A model generated the notes under the pieces. The model was not told where the DNA came from and did not search any database. It worked only from the letters and a program-made list of their open reading frames with translations. DNA of 31,070 bases. Origin: a virus. Below are positions 19,647-29,134 of this stretch, in pieces (the first letter of the stretch is position 1; every line of letters starts with the position of its first letter). The position numbers and the translations under genes were made by a program. The stretch spans positions 1 through 31,070 of IMG/VR virus record IMGVR_UViG_3300015371_000125; one strand, written 5' to 3'.

Positions 19647-22600
19647 CCTCGCGACTGGATATGTCGATCTCGTTATCAGTACCCGCGGTATGGGGCGACA
19701 GATCGGCAGGATCTTTGCCGGGGTCGAGAGGCAGGCCGCCCAGGTCGGACAGCGCTCGGGCAACTCGTTTACGTCTGGGCTGAGTACTCGCCTCAAGGTC
19801 GGGGCCGGAGGGGCTGCGGCGTCCCTTGGGCTTGTCACAAAGGGGGCAGGGGCGGCAGGGGCGGCACTATTGGCCGCGGGCACGGCCGGCGGCGTCATGG
19901 GCCTCAAGACGGCTGCGGGTATGGAGCAAGCCAAGATCGGCTTCACAACCATGCTCGGCTCGGCCGAGAAGGCCGACAAGTTCATCAAGCAACTAGCCGC
20001 GTTCGCAGCCAAGACGCCTTTCGAGTTTCCCGAGCTCCAAACTGCGGCATCCAATCTGGTCGCCGTAGGGCTCAAAACCAAAGATGTCATCCCCGTGATG
20101 ACCACTCTTGGCAATGTCACATCCGGGATGGGTACTGGCTCAGAAGGCATCCAGCGCGCCGTCGTCGCCTTGCAGCAGATGCAGGGCGCTGGCCGGATCT
20201 CGGCCGAGGACCTCAACCAGCTTCGCGATGCTGGACTAAATACCAGCTTCGTCTTCGAGGCCATCTCGAAACAGACTGGGCAAAGCGTCACCGAGCTTAA
20301 TAAGCTCCGCGACTCCGGCAAGCTGGGCCGCAAAGAGCTCGATGCCCTAATGAAGAGCCTCACTACCGGTGAGGGCTTCGAGAAGTTCAACGGCCTCATG
20401 GAGAAGCAGAGCCAGTCGCTAACTGGCCTGTTCTCCACGTTCAAGGACACCCTTGGTCAGGGGCTAGCGAAGGCAATCCAGCCACTACTCCCGACCATCA
20501 AGAGCCTTATTGGCTTCGGGACCAATCTGGTTGGGGTGGTACTCAAGCCGCTACCTGGCATTTTCAAGCAGGTTGCTACAGGAGTGCATGCCTTCGTAGG
20601 GGCATTCCAAGAGGGGGATATCACCTCTGACGGCTGGGTTGGAAGCCTGGAGCGGCTAGGTGTAGCGGCGCGAGGCTTCATTGCTCAGGCGAAGCAAGTT
20701 GCGGGGGTCGTTGGCCCCGTCCTGATCAGCGTCTTCCGTGGCGTTGCGGACGCGGTCCGGGGCGTCCTGCCTGGAATCCTCGGGATCGGCAAGGCATTCC
20801 TCGGCTTCCTCAAGACCGTCCTGCCCATCATCGGCCAGGTTGTCGGCGCAATAATCTCCAAATTCAACGAGATGCGCCCCCAGATCCTCTCGGTAATGAC
20901 CTCGGTCAGGGAGATTATCTCCGGCGTCACCACGATCATCCGGGTAATTTGGGACCGCTGGGGCTCCCACATCCTGAGCGTGGTCAAATCCGTCTTTGGT
21001 GGCTTGATCAACATCGTTTCCGGCGTGCTGAAAGCCCTCGCGGGCGTCATTAAGCTCGCCGTCGCACTGATCCAGGGGGACTGGAGCGGCGCATGGGCCG
21101 CCGTAAAGCAGATTTTTGCCGGCGTCTGGCAGGGACTGAAGGGGGTCTTCCAGGTCGCGACCGCTGGGCTCTTCGAGTCCATGCGGATTTGGTGGGAGAA
21201 GGTCAAGAGTCTATGGACCACCACGACAGGGGCGGTCCGGGGCATCTGGGACCGGCTCTGGAGCGGCGTCAGGGGTGCCGTTTCCACCGCTGTGTCGATC
21301 GTCGCGACGATTCTCAAGCGAGCATTTAACCTCTGGACGCTGCCGATCCGTGTGGTCATGACCGCAATCGGCACCATCATGCTTCTGGGCTGGCTTGCCA
21401 TTCGTAAGCCCGTGCTGGCCGCGATGACTTTCATCAGAGATCGGGTAATCATCCCGGTCTGGAACGCCATAACCAGCCGATTTCGCGCCGCGATGAGTCT
21501 CATCCGCGCCGCCTGGACCCGCTTCTGGGGCCTAGTCCGCTCGGGTGCTTCGGTCGTGTGGAACTTCGTCTACCGCGGGATCATCCTGCCCGTGTGGAAC
21601 CGCATTAAAGCCGTCTGGACCGCGGCCTCGTCGGCGGTACGGGGCACATGGACCCGCTTCTGGTCGGCCATCAAAGGCGCCACAACCCCGGCGATGAACG
21701 CAGTCCGCGACAGGATCCGCACGGTCCTCGACCACATCAAGAACGCCTTCAGCACGGCCAAGGCCAACATCAAGCGAATCTGGGACGGCCTGAGAGACAT
21801 CGTCTCCAAGCCGGTCCGCTGGGTCGTGGACCACGTCTATAACAAGCCCCTGGTGCCCGTGTGGAACCGTGTGGCCGGGCTGGTCAGCGGCCCCAAGCTG
21901 AGTGCGTACGCCCGAGGTGGTGTCCACGAGCCTTACGGCGTGCGGCCGGGCTACACCCCGGGCCGGGATACTCACCCGATCATGGTGAGCGGCGGCGAGG
22001 CCATTCTGCGGCCCGAGTTCACTCGCGCTGTCGGCCGGGATTGGGTTGAGCGAGCCAACAGGGCCGCACGCAAGGGCCGAGCACGCAAGTTCGTACAGGA
22101 TGGCGGAATCCCCGGCTTCGCTGGTGGCGGCGTCGTCGGCTGGCTCAAGGGCGTCGCGAGCAATGTCTCGACCAAGGTCGGTAACCTGAAGAACAAGCTG
22201 AAGGACTGGGTCCTCGGCAGCCTGCGCAGCGTGGCCGGGAAGATTCTCGACCCCGTCAAGGGCGTCATCGACCGCGCTATGCCCAACAGCGGTGTTGGTC
22301 GCACTGTCGGCGGCATCGGTAAGAAGGCGATCGACCTTGTCCTGGACAAGATCAAGAAGGAAGACGCCCAGGCGGTCGTCGCGCAGGGTGGCTACTCAGG
22401 CCCTCCCGGCACAGGCTCTCGCAGGCGTGTCCGCTGGCATGGCGGCACCTTCACCGAGCGCTTCCGCAACACATTGGAGCAAGCCCAGAAGATCGCCGGG
22501 ACCTATATCAATGTCCTTCAGGGCGGCTTCTCCCGATCCGTGCGAGCCTCCGGCACGTCGCACTATGGCGATGCGATCGACACAAGCTGGAAGTCCGCTG

Positions 22601-23016
22601 TCCTTTCGGGCCTGCGAAGGGCCGGGGTGGCCGCCTGGCATCGCACCCCTGCTCAGGGTTTCCCGCACCACATTCACGGCGTGCCCCTGCCCGGCAGGGG
22701 ATACCCGGCCGGCTCTGGCAAGTGGCAAGCCCAGGACTACCTCCGCGGCGGCAACGGCCTAGCGCTGGGGGGCATCGTCAGGGGCGGCCGCGGCGGGATC
22801 TTTACCCAGATCGGCGAAGGCCGTCGCGACGAGCTTGTGCTTCCACTGCCGCCTAGCTGGCGGACCGACGCCAGGGGATCATCTCCTGCCGTAGCCAGCT
22901 CGAGCGGGGTCACTGTCATGGGCGACATCCACGGTTACTCGGCCGAGGAGGTCGCAGACGCGATCCTCAAGAAAGCACGCCGCGAGCGCGCGCTTCGGCC
23001 TGTTTTCGCTGCGTAA
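19630..23016 (+). CDS. Tape measure protein with C-terminal peptidase-like domain
   Basis: About 1128 residues from the ATG at 19630 (GAGGTGAGG upstream). The tape measure core (GMEQAKIGFTTMLGSAEKADKF, FAAKTPFEFPELQTAASNLVAVG, RISAEDLNQLRDAG) is followed by long hydrophobic and Trp-rich helical repeats from about 230 to 760 (VIRVIWDRWGSHI, DWSGAWAAVKQIFAGVWQGLKG). Residues about 945-1040 hold an M15-like zinc peptidase pattern, SGTSHYGDAID (His978, Asp984) and FPHHIHGV (His1013-1016), which may cut peptidoglycan on entry. It sets tail length. Its start overlaps the chaperone end. Confidence 0.9.
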   Translation: MAQAVDLATGYVDLVISTRGMGRQIGRIFAGVERQAAQVGQRSGNSFTSGLSTRLKVGAGGAAASLGLVTKGAGAAGAALLAAGTAGGVMGLKTAAGMEQAKIGFTTMLGSAEKADKFIKQLAAFAAKTPFEFPELQTAASNLVAVGLKTKDVIPVMTTLGNVTSGMGTGSEGIQRAVVALQQMQGAGRISAEDLNQLRDAGLNTSFVFEAISKQTGQSVTELNKLRDSGKLGRKELDALMKSLTTGEGFEKFNGLMEKQSQSLTGLFSTFKDTLGQGLAKAIQPLLPTIKSLIGFGTNLVGVVLKPLPGIFKQVATGVHAFVGAFQEGDITSDGWVGSLERLGVAARGFIAQAKQVAGVVGPVLISVFRGVADAVRGVLPGILGIGKAFLGFLKTVLPIIGQVVGAIISKFNEMRPQILSVMTSVREIISGVTTIIRVIWDRWGSHILSVVKSVFGGLINIVSGVLKALAGVIKLAVALIQGDWSGAWAAVKQIFAGVWQGLKGVFQVATAGLFESMRIWWEKVKSLWTTTTGAVRGIWDRLWSGVRGAVSTAVSIVATILKRAFNLWTLPIRVVMTAIGTIMLLGWLAIRKPVLAAMTFIRDRVIIPVWNAITSRFRAAMSLIRAAWTRFWGLVRSGASVVWNFVYRGIILPVWNRIKAVWTAASSAVRGTWTRFWSAIKGATTPAMNAVRDRIRTVLDHIKNAFSTAKANIKRIWDGLRDIVSKPVRWVVDHVYNKPLVPVWNRVAGLVSGPKLSAYARGGVHEPYGVRPGYTPGRDTHPIMVSGGEAILRPEFTRAVGRDWVERANRAARKGRARKFVQDGGIPGFAGGGVVGWLKGVASNVSTKVGNLKNKLKDWVLGSLRSVAGKILDPVKGVIDRAMPNSGVGRTVGGIGKKAIDLVLDKIKKEDAQAVVAQGGYSGPPGTGSRRRVRWHGGTFTERFRNTLEQAQKIAGTYINVLQGGFSRSVRASGTSHYGDAIDTSWKSAVLSGLRRAGVAAWHRTPAQGFPHHIHGVPLPGRGYPAGSGKWQAQDYLRGGNGLALGGIVRGGRGGIFTQIGEGRRDELVLPLPPSWRTDARGSSPAVASSSGVTVMGDIHGYSAEEVADAILKKARRERALRPVFAA

Positions 23017-23028
23017 GGGGGTCTCTCA

Positions 23029-23988
23029 GTGCCGATTCTGGTCGACTCCGAGGACACCACTGGCGCCTATGGGTTCCCGATCTTTGGCAGCGACGGGGCC
23101 ATGGACGAAACTCGCCGCCTTGCGTTCCGCGCCCTGGATGGGACCTATCCCTTCCCGAGTACGGGCGGGGAGTTCGTCTTCATGGCCGACTCCGAGGGCC
23201 TCGGGATGCCCCCGCGGGAGCTTGTCCGCGAGACCCTTCCGGGGATCGACGGGGCCTTGCTCAGGGAGATCCGCACCCTGGAGCGGGAGGTCTTCATCCC
23301 CATCTGGGTCGCCTCATTCAGCGCCCATGTCAACTATCTGGAGCGTCTTGGGGATCTGTCCGACCTCTTTCAGTACCGCTTCGTCGATTACCAAGGCCTG
23401 GACGGGACGTTTGACATCGAGGCCACCTCGGTCAATGGCCAGCGCTGGCTGCGTGTCGCCTACTCAGACGGCATGCGGTCGACGAACTGGCCAACCGAGT
23501 CGGCATGGTGGGGCAAGCTCGGGTTGACCTTCTTGGCGGTCCAGCCCTACTGGGTGGGCGAGGACTGGACGACCGCGACGATCACTCTCGAGGGCGATGA
23601 GCCGGACACTTTCGCGGAGTTTCCGCTGGAGTTCTCCTCCTCGACCCTCGGCGGGACCGGAATCCCGGTCGAGATCGGCGGCAATATCCCCTCCTGGGTG
23701 ACGGTCGACCTAACAGGACCGGCGACTGCCATCACCATCACGGGCCCCGGCTTGCTGATCTCGATCCCAGCCGGCCTGGCCGTGGGCGAGACTGCCCAAA
23801 TCGTCACCGATCCGCGGAGCCGGACCGCATCCTTCGACGGCACTGTGGACTGGGGCCGCGTCGGGGCGCTGTCGACCTGGCGGCCATTGAATCCCGGCTC
23901 GCAGATGCTGGATCTGGTGATGACTGGTGGCGCCATCGGCTCCTCGGTTCGGGTCTCAGGCAAGACGCGTTACGAGAGGCCCTGGTAA
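23029..23988 (+). CDS. Distal tail protein (Dit-like)
   Basis: A 319-residue protein, GTG start 13 bases after the tape measure stop. N-terminal half: LVDSEDTTGAYGFPIFGSDGAMDETRRL, ELVRETLPGIDGALLREIRTLEREVFIPIWV, and FDIEATSVNGQRWLRVAYSDG typical of the tail-tip adaptor domain; C-terminal half is a galectin-like beta region (FPLEFSSSTLGGTGIPVEIGGNIPSW, ISIPAGLAVGETAQIVTDPRSRTASFDG). This is the usual gene after the tape measure and forms the baseplate hub ring. Confidence 0.8.
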   Translation: MPILVDSEDTTGAYGFPIFGSDGAMDETRRLAFRALDGTYPFPSTGGEFVFMADSEGLGMPPRELVRETLPGIDGALLREIRTLEREVFIPIWVASFSAHVNYLERLGDLSDLFQYRFVDYQGLDGTFDIEATSVNGQRWLRVAYSDGMRSTNWPTESAWWGKLGLTFLAVQPYWVGEDWTTATITLEGDEPDTFAEFPLEFSSSTLGGTGIPVEIGGNIPSWVTVDLTGPATAITITGPGLLISIPAGLAVGETAQIVTDPRSRTASFDGTVDWGRVGALSTWRPLNPGSQMLDLVMTGGAIGSSVRVSGKTRYERPW

Positions 23989-23991
23989 CCC

Positions 23992-25152
23992 GTGTGGACG
24001 CCACGCAAGCGGGCCAAGTCGACGAATACTCTCATCGATCCAGTGGTCTTCAGCGAACTCGTCTTGATCGAGCGGTACAACCAGCCCGATACGTTGTCGA
24101 TAACCGGCCGCCTCGACGACATCCGCGTCCTCATGGAGGAGGGCAGTGGGGTCTATCTGGTCGATGACCTGGCCAGGCCGCGCTTCTCGGGATGGGCGAC
24201 CCCCATCGAGCGACGCGGAGACAAGACGGGCACGGTAACCTACATCGGCGACCTGACACTTTTGTGGGATCGCTTCTGCTGGCCCACCCCGGCCAACGCG
24301 TGGACCAACCAGACCAGCTCCTATGACACCCAGACCGCGGTCAACGAGGACCGCATCCTGGGCTACATCACCCGCAATGCTGGCACGAGCGCCTATAACG
24401 GGGGCGGGGTTGACCGCCGAGTCTCGGGTCTGCGCGTTCCTGCCAGCCTGGGGCGGGGGAGCTCGGCGGTCACTTCGGCTCGCTTCCAGAATCTCGGCCA
24501 GCTCTGCGCCGACCTGGCAGAGGCCGCCAACCTCCGCGTCCGGATCTTGTTCACACCCAACGAGGCCGGCTCGAACTACTTCGACGTGTTCGTTGACGAC
24601 GCCCCTGATCTGTCGAGCTGGGCTCAGTTCGGCGACGGCTACGCCAGCGGCCCGGGTCTCCTGGGCGAGGGCTGGCGCTATCAGGTTGGCGCCGGGGTCT
24701 CGATGATCCTGTCCGCAGCCCAGGGTGAACTCAACGCCCGCGGCCTGGACTTCCTCCAAGACACCACGCGGCGGGACAACTGGGGGCGACACATCGAGTT
24801 TTTCGTGGACCAGCGCGACACGACCGACGCGACCGAGATCAGCGAGGGCATGGCCAACGCGATGTCTGAGAACGCTCCGACCGTGGAGGCCGAGGCTCCG
24901 ATCGTGAGCGGAAGCCTGACCTTCGGCCCAGGCTCGGGCAGTATCCCAGTCGGCGCCAAGGTCGCAGTCAGCCTGGACGGCCAGATCATCACAGAGCGCG
25001 TACGCCAGCTCACCACGACTGTCTCAGTCAAGGACAGCGGCGCGACCGAGACGGTCGAACCACTTTTCGGAACCCCAGACGCGGGGCTCACTCCCGAGCT
25101 CAAGGCCCTACTCCAGGGCCTACGCCGGATCAGGACCTTGGAGGTGAGGTAG
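23992..25152 (+). CDS. Baseplate/tail-tip protein, ReqiPepy6 Gp37-like
   Basis: A 386-residue protein with GTG start (MWTPRKRAKSTNTLIDPVVF). The features ERYNQPDTLSITGRLDDIRVLMEEGSGVYLVDD, RPRFSGWATPIERRGDKTGTVTYIGDLTLLWDRFCWP and the C-terminal SGSLTFGPGSGSIPVGAKVAVSLDGQIITERVRQ match the Gp37-like family named after a Rhodococcus phage, which acts as tail-associated hub protein. Stop overlaps the next start by one base. Confidence 0.85.
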   Translation: MWTPRKRAKSTNTLIDPVVFSELVLIERYNQPDTLSITGRLDDIRVLMEEGSGVYLVDDLARPRFSGWATPIERRGDKTGTVTYIGDLTLLWDRFCWPTPANAWTNQTSSYDTQTAVNEDRILGYITRNAGTSAYNGGGVDRRVSGLRVPASLGRGSSAVTSARFQNLGQLCADLAEAANLRVRILFTPNEAGSNYFDVFVDDAPDLSSWAQFGDGYASGPGLLGEGWRYQVGAGVSMILSAAQGELNARGLDFLQDTTRRDNWGRHIEFFVDQRDTTDATEISEGMANAMSENAPTVEAEAPIVSGSLTFGPGSGSIPVGAKVAVSLDGQIITERVRQLTTTVSVKDSGATETVEPLFGTPDAGLTPELKALLQGLRRIRTLEVR

Positions 25153-27173
25153 TGGCCCGGGGTACCTTCGGCGGCGGGATTACAGACTGGCTGGTCAGTA
25201 CCACTAGCGGCGGCCTCCTCAAGCTCTTCGAGGGGTCACTGGAGCTGAGCTTCTGGAGTGCAGAGACTGGCGGCACCCAATACACAGACCTCCTCAATGA
25301 GGATGGCGTACCGATTACGACCTTGGTAGTGGTCGGCCACCAGATCCCCACATTCTCCGGCCCTGACGGGGTCGATGAGATGTGGGCTCAGCCAACCGGC
25401 GACACTGAGCGCTATCTCATGACCTTCCGCTCCGGGGCGGGCTCTGGCTTTATCGAGGACCCCCTTGACCCAGGGACTTTCATCTCAGGCGATGGCGGTA
25501 GCGGCGGCGGCGGTCTGCCAGCCCTGACGCAGGAGATCAACACCCAGACCGGGGCGACCTACACCGCGGTTCTCGGCGACCTGGGAAAGCTGATCAGGCT
25601 CGCCAATCAGAACCCGATCAGCTTCATAGTCCCGCCGAACTCGTCAGTCCCGTACACGGTGGAAAGTTTCCTCGACATCGAGGCCGCTGGCGCTGGTCCG
25701 GTTACGATCACGCCCGGCTCTGGCGTCACCCTGAACTCCCCCGGCGGCGTGCTCACCCTGGGCGCGCAATACTCGCGGGTCCGGTTGGCGAAAGTCGGAA
25801 CCGATACCTGGGATGTGTCAGGAGACCTTCATGCTGGCCCGGTCGGACCGGATGGTGACTGGATTCTGGGGTTCTCCGATGACTTCCCCGGTAGCTCTGT
25901 CGATGCCACCAAGTGGAACGTCCTGAACGCCGGGACGATCAACAACGTCACTCCCGACCCGGTCAACGTGTCCGTCGCTGGTAGCGAGCTGGTTTTGCAG
26001 CTAGCAAGCGATGGGCTCACGGGCGGCGCAGTCTCTTCGGGCAGTTACGGCGGCGCCGGGTCTGAGTTCTACCGCTTCCCGGTGGGTGCTTACGTCGAGG
26101 CCGCCTGCTACTTCCCGGGCGATCCCAACGATGCCTCCGACCACATCTGGAACTTCCCGGCTGCCTGGACCTCCGGCGACAACTGGCCTATCAACGGCGA
26201 GATTGACTACGCCGAAGGGCTGGGCGGGGAGATGACGATCAACTATCACCACGGCGTCACCGTGGGGGCTGACTTCCCCAACAACAGCTCCACGATTCCT
26301 GGGACATGGATGAATGGCTGGCACGTCTTCGGAGCTCACAGACTCGCGAACCGTGTCGATGTCTATTGGGATGGCGCACTGAAGCGCCACATCTACACCG
26401 ACGACGCGGGCGGGTCTCATACGCTGCTTTTCAACCTCGGCAAGTCGGGCAGCCGGCCACTTCACTCCGGATCGCCGGGCGCGCTCAAAATCGCCTGGGT
26501 GAGGTCATGGCACCCGGCCGGGACCCTGGCTGGCAGCATCGCGGCGGTTGGTTCGGCGACCCTGACCGAGATCGCCTCTGGCAGCGGGGACTTTGCGGTC
26601 AGCATCGGCAGCGGCTGGAACGAAGGCGACTTCGCGGTTATCCACCTGGCAACAGCGAACGCGGCAGCACCGACACCTCCGGCGGGCTGGACGCTCATGC
26701 CCAACACGCTGCAAACCAGCTCCTCTGTCCCTATGTCCGGCAGTGCTTATTACCGATTTGCGACCGCCGGCATGAGCGGCCCAATCACCTTCAGCAACTG
26801 CGGCACTGGGCGATGCACGTCCATCGTGCAACGGTTCACTGGCGTGCATGCGCTGATTCCCTTCGATTGCGATGTCTCCGGGATCAAGAATCCTGGCGCG
26901 ACCTCACTGGCTGTGCCGCCGATCGTCCCTGTGTCACAGAAGGCGATGATCATCTCAGGCGCGACGCTCGGTGCGGCCTCGGCCAACTCCCTCGTCACAC
27001 CATCGGGGATGACACAGCCGACCAACGGGCAAAGCACTGGCACCGGGCGCCGGGCTGCGTTCGCCTACCAGATCCAGAACACCCCAGGCTGGACTGGCGC
27101 GAAGACCTGGGCCGACAGCCCTGTCACCTCGCTTCCCATCTCGGGCTGGCTAGCTGCCCTGAGACCCGCATAG
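25152..27173 (+). CDS. Tail fibre-like protein with embedded GH16-like domain
   Basis: A 673-residue protein, GTG start overlapping the previous stop by one base. Domains: about 1-112 an N-terminal attachment region (TFGGGITDWLVSTTSGGLLKLFEG); a Gly hinge (SGDGGSGGGG); about 124-230 a beta module common in phage fibres (YTAVLGDLGKLIRLANQNP, GVTLNSPGGVLTL); about 236-455 a GH16-like domain (WILGFSDDFPGSSVDATKWN) with intact NGEIDYAEG near residue 348; and 456-673 a C-terminal beta domain (AAPTPPAGWTLMPNTL). It probably hydrolyses a host surface glucan during adsorption. The GH16 part is paralogous to the secreted protein at 14886. Confidence 0.85.
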   Translation: MARGTFGGGITDWLVSTTSGGLLKLFEGSLELSFWSAETGGTQYTDLLNEDGVPITTLVVVGHQIPTFSGPDGVDEMWAQPTGDTERYLMTFRSGAGSGFIEDPLDPGTFISGDGGSGGGGLPALTQEINTQTGATYTAVLGDLGKLIRLANQNPISFIVPPNSSVPYTVESFLDIEAAGAGPVTITPGSGVTLNSPGGVLTLGAQYSRVRLAKVGTDTWDVSGDLHAGPVGPDGDWILGFSDDFPGSSVDATKWNVLNAGTINNVTPDPVNVSVAGSELVLQLASDGLTGGAVSSGSYGGAGSEFYRFPVGAYVEAACYFPGDPNDASDHIWNFPAAWTSGDNWPINGEIDYAEGLGGEMTINYHHGVTVGADFPNNSSTIPGTWMNGWHVFGAHRLANRVDVYWDGALKRHIYTDDAGGSHTLLFNLGKSGSRPLHSGSPGALKIAWVRSWHPAGTLAGSIAAVGSATLTEIASGSGDFAVSIGSGWNEGDFAVIHLATANAAAPTPPAGWTLMPNTLQTSSSVPMSGSAYYRFATAGMSGPITFSNCGTGRCTSIVQRFTGVHALIPFDCDVSGIKNPGATSLAVPPIVPVSQKAMIISGATLGAASANSLVTPSGMTQPTNGQSTGTGRRAAFAYQIQNTPGWTGAKTWADSPVTSLPISGWLAALRPA

Positions 27174-27182
27174 GAGGTCGGC

Positions 27183-29126
27183 GTGCAGTTATTGCCTGTC
27201 ACCCAACGCAATACCGCTGAGATCGTTGACCGACTCATCGCATACCTCGCCGACGTTGGGCCTGCAAATGGCTACTTCTACGCAGCGTCCTATCCCGGGG
27301 CTACCGACGACGCCAGGGCGCAGGCCGCACTGACTGCGTGCTATGCCGCTGGCGGCGGCACCGTGGTACTTCCGGCTGGCACCTTGACCTGGGCTGTGGC
27401 GCCTTTGCAGCTCCTGCCGAATGGCATACGAGTGAAGGTCCAGGGCGCACCGCTCGGGACCAAGGTAGTTCTCACCGCGGGCTGCCCACGGTTCGCCGAC
27501 TTCGCGCGCTCCGCAGACGGCGACACCTTCACCGATATTGCCGTGGAGGATCTGCTTGTCGATGCCAATAGTGTTGGCGGGAAACACCACGTCATCTTAG
27601 GAAACTGCATCGGCTTTGCGGCCGGGCCAGCGACGAAGGTGAATCTCAACCGCATCAGTGTCCGGCGGGTCCGCGCCATCAATGTTCCGGTCGGCACTGA
27701 CGACGCCGTGGATTTGCGCGTCGGAGTTGCCATCCAATCCTGGAACAACGGCGACACTCCTGACGCCCAAAACACCATTAGTGACGTGGTGATCGAGGAT
27801 GTTCACGTCGAGGGCGGCAAGGTCGGATTCCAGGTTGCTGGCTTCCCCCTTGGCGGCGGCGTCACCTCAGCAAACGTGTGGGTGGATGGGGTGTATATCA
27901 ACCGCTGCTCTCACATTTGTGCCGTGCCGACTCAGTTCGGCGCCGGGAATCATGTGATCATCGGCAACAAGGGCTGGGGCGGAATCGCCCGCCTCTCCAA
28001 TTTCAAAGGCGTCGGCTGCTCAGACTGTGGCATCGAAGTCAACGCCATCCAGGACTTCGTCGGCACCAACATCTATGTTGAAGATGCCTGGAATCACGCC
28101 TATTACAACCAGAATTATCACGCACCCAGCAATGCCTCGACCCAGCTCCATCGGTACAACAAGTGCTCCGCGCAGCGCACGTCATCGATGACGAATGCCT
28201 CGTCGAACGGCGTGCATTACGCCACCAAATCGGCGGGCGGTAGCTACCCAGCAAACATCGACATCGACGGCTTCCGGTGGGTCGATGGTGCGACCACTTT
28301 CAACGGCGGCGGCGGCGACGGCATCCACATCGAGGGGCCTTTGCGTCAAACCGTGCGCGACTTCCTGGGCTACCGCGATTTCGGCACCTACAGCGGCGGC
28401 ACGGCGGTCACTACTGCCATGGTGTGGTGCGACTCGCTGGATACTTCACAGAACCCGTCACGGGTCACGATGGACAATGTTCGCTGCAAGATCATCGGAA
28501 CCAAAAGCGGCAGCGGTGCGGTCACTAACTATGCGATCCGGGTTGGAAAGGTCGGCATTACCGACTTCCGGCTGCTCAATTGCGAGGCCGACTTCGTGGT
28601 TACCTCTGCCATCGCCTATGGCATCACTGTCGGCGATTCCGGGTCGGTCCCGACTGTTCGGGGCACCATTGACAAGGCCAGTTTCGCCACCAATGGCTCC
28701 TCGTCTACCTCAGGTATCAGAATCCACGGCAGCGGCACTACGACTATTACTGGCGCGGTGACGATCATCGACCCCGACTTCAGCCGCATGCAATCATCGG
28801 CTACCGAGATCGACTTCCAAGGCACCAGCAACGCTGCCAAGGTTCACGTCATCCGGCCACGCTGGCGGACCGCGAAGACCCCCTCGGCTATCAGCCCCGG
28901 GGCATCGCCATACAGCTATCAGAACTTGGACGGCTATAGCGAGCGAGTCATTGTCCGCGGCGGAACCGTGTCACTGATCGAGCTGGCGGCCGATAACACG
29001 AACTTTGAGGACACGGGCGTGACCGCTGGCGCGTTCCTGGTCGAGCCCGGGGCCACGCTGAAAGTGACCTATTCCTCTGCGCCAACCATGCGAAAGATCC
29101 CGCCCGTGGCGACAGCCGTAGCTTAG
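27183..29126 (+). CDS. Tail spike with right-handed beta-helix
   Basis: A 647-residue protein, GTG start with AGGAGGT upstream. Early YPGATDDARAQAALTACYAAGGGTVVLPAGTLTW is the usual pectate-lyase-like opening. A parallel beta-helix follows with repeated short strands (ISDVVIEDVHVEGGKVGFQV, NVWVDGVYINRCSHI, VRDFLGYRDFG). Such spikes bind or cut host cell-surface polysaccharide. No specific catalytic residues could be assigned. The C-terminal about 70 residues form a beta cap (SERVIVRGGTVSLIELAADNTNF). Confidence 0.85.
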   Translation: MQLLPVTQRNTAEIVDRLIAYLADVGPANGYFYAASYPGATDDARAQAALTACYAAGGGTVVLPAGTLTWAVAPLQLLPNGIRVKVQGAPLGTKVVLTAGCPRFADFARSADGDTFTDIAVEDLLVDANSVGGKHHVILGNCIGFAAGPATKVNLNRISVRRVRAINVPVGTDDAVDLRVGVAIQSWNNGDTPDAQNTISDVVIEDVHVEGGKVGFQVAGFPLGGGVTSANVWVDGVYINRCSHICAVPTQFGAGNHVIIGNKGWGGIARLSNFKGVGCSDCGIEVNAIQDFVGTNIYVEDAWNHAYYNQNYHAPSNASTQLHRYNKCSAQRTSSMTNASSNGVHYATKSAGGSYPANIDIDGFRWVDGATTFNGGGGDGIHIEGPLRQTVRDFLGYRDFGTYSGGTAVTTAMVWCDSLDTSQNPSRVTMDNVRCKIIGTKSGSGAVTNYAIRVGKVGITDFRLLNCEADFVVTSAIAYGITVGDSGSVPTVRGTIDKASFATNGSSSTSGIRIHGSGTTTITGAVTIIDPDFSRMQSSATEIDFQGTSNAAKVHVIRPRWRTAKTPSAISPGASPYSYQNLDGYSERVIVRGGTVSLIELAADNTNFEDTGVTAGAFLVEPGATLKVTYSSAPTMRKIPPVATAVA

Positions 29127-29134
29127 GGGGCTCG

